Of a stretch of 6,768 nucleotides of DNA, positions 1 to 5,880 are shown piece after piece. Positions within the stretch are counted from its first letter, which is position 1. Each line of letters begins with the position of its first letter. A program made the position numbers and the translations under genes. The stretch comes from ZC4RG35 sp041747855. Lineage in GTDB: Bacteria; Actinomycetota; Acidimicrobiia; Spongiisociales; ZC4RG35. The DNA lies in the NCBI GenBank assembly GCA_041747855.1, contig JBGTEJ010000041.1, positions 1-6,768 on the forward strand, written 5' to 3'. The notes under the pieces are model-generated. The model ran no database searches. It saw only the letters and a program-made list of their open reading frames with translations, and was not told the origin of the DNA.

Positions 1-249
1 GGCGTTCTCGTAGCCGTTCCGGTGACCGCTGCCATCAGGATCGTGGCTGGACATCTCTGGCGCACCAGGATCCTCGGGCAGTCCTGGCAGGAGGCGGCTG
101 ATGCCATGATCGAGGTGACGCCACCACCGGACCGCTTGACCCGATTCAGCCGGAAAGACCCACGACAGACGAGATTGTTCGACACCCAGGAACTGAGTGC
201 GATCAACCCGCAGGAAACTGGGGCAGGGGAGCTCGATGACCCGGATTGA
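1..249 (+). CDS. C-terminal fragment of a membrane protein, probably AI-2E (PerM/YdiK) family transporter
   Basis: The reading frame is open from the left edge, so only the last 82 residues are present and the true start lies outside the window. It begins GVLVAVPVTAAIRIVAGHLW, which resembles the end of the last membrane segment of AI-2E family (UPF0118/PerM) proteins, where a G-x-L-L-A-V-P-hydrophobic-A-A stretch precedes a basic cytoplasmic tail. About 55 hydrophilic residues follow, with charged and Pro-rich sequence (around PPPDRLTRF and DPRQTRLF) and no recognisable domain. An internal GTG at 22 could be mistaken for a start, but the membrane signature runs across it. Family members are polytopic inner-membrane proteins linked to export of small molecules or ions, and the specific substrate cannot be told here. 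The stop overlaps a possible TTG codon of the next gene (TTGA at 246-249). The family call rests on one short motif, so it is moderate. Confidence 0.55.
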   Translation, partial: GVLVAVPVTAAIRIVAGHLWRTRILGQSWQEAADAMIEVTPPPDRLTRFSRKDPRQTRLFDTQELSAINPQETGAGELDDPD

Positions 250-278
250 CCCATCCGCCCGCCCAAGGCTGTGTCAAC

Positions 279-848
279 ATGGCTGAGCTCCACATTCTCT
301 CGCCGGGCTACATCAAACGGGGTGATTCCAACCGGGTCGGGTCGACGGTATCTCTGATCAAGGCGGCGGGAGCGCTCATCATCGTCGACCCCGGCATGGT
401 CGCCTCCCACAGCGTCATCACCGATGCTCTCGTCGCACTTGGCCACGAGGCGGGTGAGGTGACCGACGTGGTGATATCTCATCACCACCCCGACCACACG
501 ATCAATATTGCACTCTTTACCAACGCCGCGGTCCACGATCATTGGGCGATCTATCGGAACGATGTCTGGGTCAGCCGACCGGCGGAAGGTTTCGAGGTTG
601 CCCCCGGGGTGACTCTTTGGGAGACCCCCGGGCACACCCCTCAGGACATAACCACGGTGGTCGAGACCTCAGATGGAGTCGCCGCCCTTACGCATCTCTG
701 GTGGACGGCCACCGGGCCGGAGGAGGATCCGTACTCGCTTGACAGTGACGCCCTTCACGCCGGGAGGGCAAGGGTGCTCGAGAAAGCCGGTCTCATCGTC
801 CCCGGGCACGGTGAGAGCTTCGTCCCCGACGCCCATACCCCTCGGTGA
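279..848 (+). CDS. MBL-fold metallo-hydrolase (MBLAC1-like)
   Basis: This is a 189-residue single-domain metallo-beta-lactamase-fold protein, short for the superfamily and similar in size to MBLAC1-like hydrolases. Visible motifs are the strand-Asp VDPG (Asp37), the metal motif ISHHHPDH (His68, His70, Asp72, His73), TPGHT (His119) and VPGHGE (His177). The usual bridging Asp of a hydrophobic-G-D motif is replaced in ALTHLWW, where His139 occupies that place. The protein lacks a signal peptide and is probably cytosolic. The substrate is unknown; family members hydrolyse thioesters, lactones or phosphodiesters. I chose ATG 279 because AAGG (265-268) sits about 10 nt upstream and homology-like sequence starts there. 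A TTG at 246 overlapping the previous stop would add 11 residues of unconvincing sequence. It is followed after 10 bp by the alpha/beta-hydrolase gene, so the two may share a transcript. Confidence 0.88.
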   Translation: MAELHILSPGYIKRGDSNRVGSTVSLIKAAGALIIVDPGMVASHSVITDALVALGHEAGEVTDVVISHHHPDHTINIALFTNAAVHDHWAIYRNDVWVSRPAEGFEVAPGVTLWETPGHTPQDITTVVETSDGVAALTHLWWTATGPEEDPYSLDSDALHAGRARVLEKAGLIVPGHGESFVPDAHTPR

Positions 849-858
849 TCCAGGTTTG

Positions 859-1722
859 ATGCCGTCCGAACTCTCCGGTCGCTCCGAACCTATCGGATTC
901 CGGTCATCCCCCGGCGTACCGCTCGAGTATCTCGACCACGGCGCGGGTCAGCCGGTGGTCCTGGTCCACGGAAGTCTCACCGACGCTCGCTACTGGGTTC
1001 GCTCAAATCAATTGCCCCTACTTGCCAACTCATACCGAGTGGTTGCACCCAGCCGCCGACACAACTACCCCAACCCGGTTCGCGCGGACTTTGGGGAGTA
1101 CTCGGCCGTTGACGATGCCGAGGACTTGATTGCCCTCATCGAAACGCTCGATGTCGGGCCGGTGCATCTGGTGGGGCATTCTTATGGGGCATATGCCGCA
1201 CTCCTGGCTGGCCAGCAATCACCCCACCTTTTGCGGAGCCTGGTCCTCGCCGAACCGCCGATCATGCGGTGGCTCCCCGAGCTGCCGCGTGGTGCGGGTG
1301 TATGGGAGAAGTTCGAGGAGAACGTGTGGTCACCTCTCGGAAACGCCTTTCGCCAGACCGGCGATAGCGGCGGACTCGATGCCACTGCGTTGTGGTACTT
1401 CGGGGTGCCCTTCGCCGACATCGAGTCCGTCTGGCAGAACGACTTCCAGGACTCGGTTCGTGAGTGGCGCGCTCTCACCACCTCGCGGGATGCCTTCCCA
1501 TATGTCCCTTGGAGTGAACTGCCCGAGATCGTTCTACCCACGCTGGTGCTTTCAGCGGGTCGGAACGCCGGCGGCTTCAACGACATCATCGACGAGGCCC
1601 TCGTGGACAGGATCCCAGGGTCGCGCCGTGTGATAATCCCCGACGTGAGCCATGAAATGTTCCTCGACGCCCCTGACACCGTCGCCTCACAGCTCGACGC
1701 GTTCTTCAGGGAGTCGAAGTAA
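859..1722 (+). CDS. Alpha/beta-fold hydrolase
   Basis: This 287-residue protein has a complete alpha/beta-hydrolase layout. The oxyanion strand is VVLVHGSL (His37-Gly38), the nucleophile elbow is LVGHSYGA (Ser108), strand 6 ends LVLAEPP (Glu132), and the catalytic His is in DVSHEMF (His265). Residues about 140-215 form the variable cap. The position after strand 7 that often carries the acid reads LSAGRNAGGF and has no obvious Asp, so Glu132 is the likely acid, as in the haloalkane dehalogenase LinB (Asp108-Glu132-His272). The Ser nucleophile argues for an esterase or other serine hydrolase, not a dehalogenase. No signal peptide is visible, so it should be cytosolic. The frame is open upstream to 673 inside the MBL gene, but that extension is Arg/Pro-rich shadow sequence; ATG 859 is preferred, with only a weak AGG nearby. 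The substrate is unknown. Confidence 0.88.
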   Translation: MPSELSGRSEPIGFRSSPGVPLEYLDHGAGQPVVLVHGSLTDARYWVRSNQLPLLANSYRVVAPSRRHNYPNPVRADFGEYSAVDDAEDLIALIETLDVGPVHLVGHSYGAYAALLAGQQSPHLLRSLVLAEPPIMRWLPELPRGAGVWEKFEENVWSPLGNAFRQTGDSGGLDATALWYFGVPFADIESVWQNDFQDSVREWRALTTSRDAFPYVPWSELPEIVLPTLVLSAGRNAGGFNDIIDEALVDRIPGSRRVIIPDVSHEMFLDAPDTVASQLDAFFRESK

Positions 1723-1734
1723 GAGTTGGCTGTC

Positions 1735-2484
1735 ATGTCTGGCACAGGACCCACCGACGAGCTGGCACCGAAGGACTCATACCTCGCGATTGCCGAAGGT
1801 CAGGTCATCGGCGCAGTAGACAACGGCCTGTTCCTGGATAGGACCGTCTTCTATGCCCGTGGTGGTGGCCAACCTGGCGATACCGGTGCCATCGGCTGGC
1901 ACGGGGGTGAGGCGGTAGTCGTCGACACCATCCGCCGCGACGGAAGGCCCTTCCACATCCTCGCCGAGGGGTCAGAACTCCCCGACCCGGGCACACCCGT
2001 GGAGGGCAGGATCGACTGGGACCGCAGGTATCTCACCATGCGAACTCACACGGCCCTGCATGCTCTGTCTGGAGTGGTTTTCAGGGACTTCGGGGCCAAG
2101 GTCACCGGCGGGAATATGGAACCGGGGGAGGCCCGCATGGACTTCGAATTGGATGGGATCTCGGTCGAGTTCGGCAGACAGGTGCAGGAGAGGCTGAACC
2201 AGGAGTTGATCAAGGGTTACCCCACCGAGATCCTCGAGATGGCGCGTGAGGAAGCCCTTCGCGACCCCGATCTGATACGCACCAAGGTGAACCTGATCCC
2301 CGAGTTCGTCAAGCTGATCCGGGTCGTCGACATCGTCGGACTGGACCGTCAGGCGGACGGCGGGACACACGTCGCCTCCACCCTCGAAGTGGGCCGGGTC
2401 CAGGTGGTGAAGACAGAATCGAAGGGGCGAGAGAACAAGCGGATGCGGATAAAGGTGGATTCACCCGACGCTGGTGGTGGCTGA
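1735..2484 (+). CDS. Free-standing alanyl-tRNA editing protein (AlaX type)
   Basis: This 249-residue protein matches the editing half of alanyl-tRNA synthetase. It has an N-terminal beta-barrel with the Gly-rich motif YARGGGQPGDTG (residues 40-51), typical of the medium AlaX class. The catalytic domain has HTALH (His105, His109) and DGGTHVASTLEVG (His212), corresponding to the zinc sites HxxxH and CxxxH. AlaX proteins hydrolyse Ser-tRNA(Ala) or Gly-tRNA(Ala) in trans and prevent mistranslation in the cytosol. The Cys expected in the second zinc motif is Asp208 here. Some AlaX relatives may share this, so it need not mean loss of function. A TTG at 1726 would add three residues; ATG 1735 is preferred because AAGAG (1721-1725) lies 9 nt upstream. 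The gene begins 12 bp after the hydrolase stop, which suggests co-transcription without implying a shared pathway. Confidence 0.9.
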   Translation: MSGTGPTDELAPKDSYLAIAEGQVIGAVDNGLFLDRTVFYARGGGQPGDTGAIGWHGGEAVVVDTIRRDGRPFHILAEGSELPDPGTPVEGRIDWDRRYLTMRTHTALHALSGVVFRDFGAKVTGGNMEPGEARMDFELDGISVEFGRQVQERLNQELIKGYPTEILEMAREEALRDPDLIRTKVNLIPEFVKLIRVVDIVGLDRQADGGTHVASTLEVGRVQVVKTESKGRENKRMRIKVDSPDAGGG

Positions 2485-2522
2485 GCCAGATCGAGTTCCA
2501 CCGGTAACGGTCGGCCCCCACC

Positions 2523-2528
2523 TACCTT
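2523..2528 (+). promoter_or_regulatory. Possible -10 box (TACCTT) of the CvpA-CAP gene
   Basis: TACCTT fits the actinobacterial TAnnnT pattern and lies 9 nt before the ATG at 2538. Initiation from it would start at or within a few bases of the start codon and give a leaderless or nearly leaderless mRNA. This agrees with the absence of any Shine-Dalgarno sequence before 2538. No convincing -35 hexamer is seen in the 53-bp gap, so this remains a weak inference. Confidence 0.25.
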
Positions 2529-2537
2529 GTCCTTCGA

Positions 2538-3494
2538 ATGGTCGACTTCGTTCTAGGTGTCGCATTGGCAGCTCTCACCGTCCGCGGGTGGGTGAGAGGG
2601 TTCGTCAAAGAGTCCTTCGATTTGATCGGACTCATCCTGGGGGTCTGGATCGCATTCCGGCTGAGTATTCCATTTGGCGACTTCCTCACCGACAGTTTTG
2701 GCGTCACTCCCGAAGTGGCCAGGATCGGAGCCGGCATCTTGCTCTTTGTGCTGTTCGGTGTCGCGCTGGCAGTGGCGGCGCACTTCCTGACCCGGGTCAT
2801 GAAACTGCCCGGGCTCAACCTTGCGAACCGGGTCGGCGGATCGGTGGTCGCTCTGGCGTGGGGGCTATTGGTGACCCTGGTCCTGGTCAACGTGCTTCGG
2901 GTGCTGCCGGTGGCGGACTCACTCGACCTGGAAGGGTCGGTCGTGGTCCGGAGTGTCGCCGGACCGGACGCCCTGCCTCAGCGACTGTTCGAACGGTTCG
3001 CCGGTGACAGTGCGCTGGTCGCCCTACAAACCATCCAGTCACTGTTCGGCGTCAGCCGTCTCGTCCCGGAAGGAGATGAGGTCTTGGAGATTCCACCGGC
3101 TTCGGAAGACGAGATCCGACAGGTCAGGACGGAGGCCACACGGGTTTTCGGAGAGATCAACAAGCACCGCACCGGGATGGGCTTGAGCGCCTTGGTCTCT
3201 AGCGACGGTCTGATCAGTACGGCCGAGAGGTTGGCGGAGGAGGCCTACCTGTCCGGAAGGCTCCAGCAGACACCGGGCGGTTGTGTGGCGCAGGCGGGGG
3301 AGACGGGTGGTGTACCGCTGGTGACCTGTTCCGGTCTTATCGCCCTGGCGAGCACCGCCCTCGGCGCCTTCGACGGGATCGCGGCCTCGGGTGACGGCGA
3401 AAGGGCTCTGTCCGCCAGCAACATCGACCGGGCCGGAGTCGCCGTCGTCGACGGACCTACCGGGCGGCTGCTGGTCATCGTCCTCGGAAGCTGA
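2538..3494 (+). CDS. CvpA-family membrane anchor fused to a degenerate CAP/SCP-like domain
   Basis: This 318-residue protein has two parts. Residues 1-125 are a CvpA-type domain with about four membrane segments (near 3-18, 26-43, 60-84, 98-122) and the hallmark RGWVRGFVKE turn after the first. Residues about 126-190 are a linker. Residues about 195-318 resemble a CAP (YkwD-like) domain: FGEINKHRTGMGLSALVSSD followed by an Ala/Glu helix, and a final DRAGVAVVDGP...LLVIVLG strand pair. The His and Glu residues of the classical CAP cavity are not evident, so the domain looks degenerate. Cys249 and Cys264 could form a disulfide if, as in the mycobacterial CvpA-protease MarP, the C-terminal part is outside the membrane. 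The function is unknown; a cell-envelope or stress role is inference. No ribosome binding site precedes ATG 2538. Confidence 0.8.
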   Translation: MVDFVLGVALAALTVRGWVRGFVKESFDLIGLILGVWIAFRLSIPFGDFLTDSFGVTPEVARIGAGILLFVLFGVALAVAAHFLTRVMKLPGLNLANRVGGSVVALAWGLLVTLVLVNVLRVLPVADSLDLEGSVVVRSVAGPDALPQRLFERFAGDSALVALQTIQSLFGVSRLVPEGDEVLEIPPASEDEIRQVRTEATRVFGEINKHRTGMGLSALVSSDGLISTAERLAEEAYLSGRLQQTPGGCVAQAGETGGVPLVTCSGLIALASTALGAFDGIAASGDGERALSASNIDRAGVAVVDGPTGRLLVIVLGS

Positions 3495-4373
3495 TCAAAC
3501 CTTCGGTTGATGGCGCACCCTGGCGCTTGTCGCCAGGGCCACCCCGAGCAGGACGACCACAGCACCGATGATCTGGATCGTGGAGGGCCGTTCGGAGAAG
3601 ATCAATGCCCCCCAGATCATCGTCAGCGCCGGTTGCAGCAGGACGATGGTCGCGGTCTCGGCCGCGGGTAGGCGGGGTAGGGCATACCCGATGAGGAGCC
3701 AGGCGACCACCTGGGGTCCCAGGGCCAGGGCCAGCAGCCAGCCGTGTTGAGGCCATGAGAAACTGAAATCGATGCCACCTCTGATGAGACCGATGAGCAA
3801 CACCGTGATCACAGCACCGGCAGTGACTTCCATGAGAGGACCTGCCGAGGGTGAGCCCGAAGGGTTGGCGAATTTCAAAACCAGGATGAAGAAGCCGTAG
3901 AACACTGCCGCCATCAGGGCGAAGACCGTCCCCAAGAGGGGATTGGAACCGAACGCGGTGTCCTGGCCGAGACCAGAGACCAAGGTGACTCCCAGAAGGA
4001 CGATCGGTATCGCCAGCAGCACCCGCTTGTCCGGCCGCTCCCTGAAGAAAACCCATGCCGCCATTGCCACCAGGACCACCTGCGTGTTGGCGATGAGGGT
4101 GGCCAGCCCGGCACCGATGTACCCGATGGAGGTGTGCCACACGATCATGTCGAGGGCAAGGGCGATGCCCGCCCCGAGAGCCAGCCATCTTTGACGTCCT
4201 GTCCGGCGGTCGTCCTTGCGCCGGATGTACCAGACCACGAACAGGACCGGTAGGGCATACGCCACCCGGAAGAAGGCGCCGGTCATCGCATTGGCCCCGG
4301 AGAGGGAGTAGAAGATCGCCGAGAACGAGATGATGGTCGCCCCGGTGAGGGCGGCGAGCTTGGTCAAGGTCAA
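3495..4373 (-). CDS. EamA/DMT-superfamily transporter
   Basis: This 292-residue protein is almost entirely hydrophobic, with about ten membrane helices arranged as two EamA repeats (roughly residues 5-135 and 145-282). Each repeat ends with the family's characteristic signature: WVFFRERP (107-113) in the first and ALIFSERPS (256-264) in the second. Family members are inner-membrane exporters or permeases of amino acids, metabolites or sugars; the substrate cannot be read from sequence. The start is TTG at 4373-4371, whose last two bases and the following A form the TGA stop of the upstream WS/DGAT gene (TTGA, 4-bp overlap), a common arrangement for translational coupling. A second TTG at 4367-4365 has GGGA at better spacing and is an alternative start. 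The stop codon abuts that of the convergent CvpA-CAP gene. Confidence 0.92.
   Translation of the reverse strand: MTLTKLAALTGATIISFSAIFYSLSGANAMTGAFFRVAYALPVLFVVWYIRRKDDRRTGRQRWLALGAGIALALDMIVWHTSIGYIGAGLATLIANTQVVLVAMAAWVFFRERPDKRVLLAIPIVLLGVTLVSGLGQDTAFGSNPLLGTVFALMAAVFYGFFILVLKFANPSGSPSAGPLMEVTAGAVITVLLIGLIRGGIDFSFSWPQHGWLLALALGPQVVAWLLIGYALPRLPAAETATIVLLQPALTMIWGALIFSERPSTIQIIGAVVVLLGVALATSARVRHQPKV
3518..3538. terminator. Strong hairpin at the convergent gene junction, possible terminator
   Basis: CCCTGGCG, a five-base loop and CGCCAGGG form a perfect 8-bp GC-rich stem. It lies 24 bp past the stop of the CvpA-CAP gene and within the last codons of the EamA gene on the opposite strand. 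No T-tract follows in either direction, so it is not a canonical intrinsic terminator. It could slow polymerase or protect a 3' end of the + transcript. Because it is also coding sequence on the - strand, the pairing could be incidental. Confidence 0.35.
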
Positions 4374-5788
4374 GTCCCGTTAGCGGCCAGGTCGACCAGT
4401 TCGCCGAAAGCGATGTGGATGCACTTTATGAAGTCGTTCGAGTCGGGCAGGGTGTCGAAGTCGGCCTGGACTCCCCACAGGAGGCGCCCGTTGTATGAGA
4501 AGAGCGCTATCCCGATTCCGTGCTGGGCCCAGAGCGGGACCATCGGATAGCTGCCGATCATTTGAGATTCCAGGAGGTACATGGGGAACTGAGGCCCCGG
4601 AATGTTGGTCACCGTCATGTTGAAGGGTCGCATTCTCGCGCCGACCACGCGGTTGGCGAGTGAGAGCAGGGTTATTGGAGTTCCTGAGCTGAGTTCCACG
4701 AGAGTGGCGGCCCCGAGGGCGTGGTTGTTCTCTTTGAGTTCTCGGGTTCGTTCCTTGATCAGCTCGTAACGGCGCTGAGGGTCTGGTTCGCCGACGGGGA
4801 GGTCGATTAGCCACATCGCCACCTGATTGCCGAGTCGGCCACGGTCGCTTCTGGACCGTGTGGAGACCGGGTTCATCACCCGGAATTCGCCCGGCTCATA
4901 GTCGCGATAGTCCTTGAGGAAGCTTCTTATGGCTCCGGCTGTCGTTGCCAGGACCACATCGTTGACCGATCCCCCCAATCCAGCTTTGACGGCCCTCACA
5001 TCAGCCAGACTCAGTTCGGTCCAGTTGAACCGGCGGGAAGGCCCGAGGTCCGGATTGAGAGGTGTTCGATCCGATGAGTGGAGCCAGCCGGATCTGAGCG
5101 AGGTCAGCGCCGCCGATGTCTTGCCTATGGTTCGATCGGCGACCGACTTGCCGTCCTTGATCGTCTCGCCCAAGTTGGAGAGACGGTTGATCGTCCTGCG
5201 GGTCAACTTTGCCGCCTCCGCAACAGCCAGCTGGGTCGGGGTTGGCACCGGTCGGGGAGTCCAGTCGTCGGCCTCCTCGATGTTCCCATCTGGGGCTACG
5301 TTGAGCAGGATCGTGGTGAGGTCCACTCCCGAGACCCCGTCGATCATGCAGTGGTGGATCTTGGCGATCAGGGCGAAGCGGTCACCCTCGATGCCCTCGA
5401 TCACCCATATCTCCCAGAGGGCTTTGCTCCGGTCGAGCTTGGTCGACACGATCCGACCGGCGAGATCGCGCAGCTGTTGGTCGGTGCCCGGTCGGGGTAG
5501 GGAGGTATGTCTCACGTGGTAGTCGAAGTTGAATGCTTCGTCGTCGACCCAAACCGGCCGACGGTCGTAGGGCACCCATTCGAGTCGCTGCCGGTAGCGC
5601 GGGATGTACTTGAGTTTCGACCTGATGTGATCCCTGATCCGGTCGATGGCGATGCCTCCCTCGTCGGTCTTCAGGGGGGCCGCGTCGAATAGGACCACGG
5701 CAGCCACGTGCATGTGGGTGGTTCGACTCTCCAGCGCGAGGAATGAGGCGTCCAGGTAGCTGAGGGGTTCGTAGTAGAAGTCGGCCAT
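4370..5788 (-). CDS. Wax ester synthase / diacylglycerol acyltransferase (WS/DGAT)
   Basis: This 472-residue protein has the full length and motif order of bacterial WS/DGAT enzymes, which join acyl-CoA to fatty alcohols or diacylglycerol to make storage wax esters or triacylglycerols at the membrane. The N-terminus has the family opening LSYLDASFLALE (9-20). The catalytic motif HHCMIDG is at 145-151 (His145, His146, Asp150). Further family motifs are NDVVLA (276-281), GNQVAMWLIDLP (320-331), MTVTNIPGP (391-399) and the PLWAQHGIGIALFSYNG region (418-434). No truncation or frameshift is seen. ATG 5788 is chosen because the conserved N-terminus begins there; no good Shine-Dalgarno sequence is visible. 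The EamA gene overlaps its stop by 4 bp. Triacylglycerol storage is common in actinobacteria. Which product this enzyme makes cannot be told from sequence. Confidence 0.95.
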   Translation of the reverse strand: MADFYYEPLSYLDASFLALESRTTHMHVAAVVLFDAAPLKTDEGGIAIDRIRDHIRSKLKYIPRYRQRLEWVPYDRRPVWVDDEAFNFDYHVRHTSLPRPGTDQQLRDLAGRIVSTKLDRSKALWEIWVIEGIEGDRFALIAKIHHCMIDGVSGVDLTTILLNVAPDGNIEEADDWTPRPVPTPTQLAVAEAAKLTRRTINRLSNLGETIKDGKSVADRTIGKTSAALTSLRSGWLHSSDRTPLNPDLGPSRRFNWTELSLADVRAVKAGLGGSVNDVVLATTAGAIRSFLKDYRDYEPGEFRVMNPVSTRSRSDRGRLGNQVAMWLIDLPVGEPDPQRRYELIKERTRELKENNHALGAATLVELSSGTPITLLSLANRVVGARMRPFNMTVTNIPGPQFPMYLLESQMIGSYPMVPLWAQHGIGIALFSYNGRLLWGVQADFDTLPDSNDFIKCIHIAFGELVDLAANGT

Positions 5789-5800
5789 CTGAATGTCTCA
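5785..5800 (-). repeat. Direct repeat copy B, spanning the WS/DGAT start codon
   Basis: On the - strand this 16-mer reads TGAGACATTCAGATGG and carries the WS/DGAT ATG. It matches 14 of 16 bases of a second copy exactly 80 bp upstream (5865-5880). Similarity may reflect a local duplication or chance. Confidence 0.5.
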
Positions 5801-5806
5801 ATCGTA
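5801..5806 (-). promoter_or_regulatory. Possible -10 box (TACGAT) for the WS/DGAT gene
   Basis: On the - strand TACGAT fits the TAnnnT pattern and ends 12 nt before the start codon at 5788, which would give a leader of only a few bases. No clear -35 hexamer is seen about 17 bp upstream, so support is weak. If real, the WS/DGAT-EamA pair has its own promoter separate from the DUF3494 gene. Confidence 0.25.
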
Positions 5807-5842
5807 GATGGCACAACGCAGTCGCGTTCTGGCGCCCTCGGC

Positions 5843-5855
5843 GGGATTCAATCCC
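5843..5855. promoter_or_regulatory. Perfect 13-bp palindrome, candidate operator
   Basis: GGGATT-C-AATCCC is a perfect inverted repeat (6+1+6) in the gap between the DUF3494 stop and the WS/DGAT start, about 55 bp before the start codon. Its size and symmetry suit a dimeric repressor site upstream of the putative -10 box. No regulator gene is present in the window, so the role is inference. Confidence 0.35.
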
Positions 5856-5864
5856 AGGGTTCAC

Positions 5865-5880
5865 CCATCTGCATCTCTCA
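5865..5880 (-). repeat. Direct repeat copy A, overlapping the DUF3494 stop codon
   Basis: On the - strand this 16-mer reads TGAGAGATGCAGATGG, starting with the TGA stop of the DUF3494 gene. It differs from copy B (5785-5800) at two positions. Its own ATG codons open a mini-frame of eight codons, MQMGEPWD, ending at 5848. I do not call this a gene. Confidence 0.5.

Noticed and set aside
673..858. Upstream extension of the alpha/beta-hydrolase frame into the MBL gene
   Set aside because: The sequence is Arg/Pro/Gly-rich shadow translation of the MBL gene and does not resemble a hydrolase N-terminus; ATG 859 precedes the recognisable domain.
1182..1754. 190-residue open frame on the - strand opposite the alpha/beta-hydrolase
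   Set aside because: It has low-complexity Ser/Arg-rich content and no recognisable motif, and lies wholly antisense to a well-supported gene, as is common in GC-rich DNA.
2464..2484. Small stem around the AlaX stop codon (TGGC-TGA-GCCA)
   Set aside because: Only four base pairs with a three-base loop and no T-tract, so not credible as a terminator.
3475..4188. 237-residue open frame on the - strand in another frame of the EamA gene
   Set aside because: It is rich in Gly, His and Arg and has no domain; the overlapping frame has clear EamA repeats and membrane helices.
4914..5522. 202-residue + strand frame opposite the WS/DGAT gene
   Set aside because: Antisense shadow of a gene with full-length conserved motifs; no coherent domain is visible.
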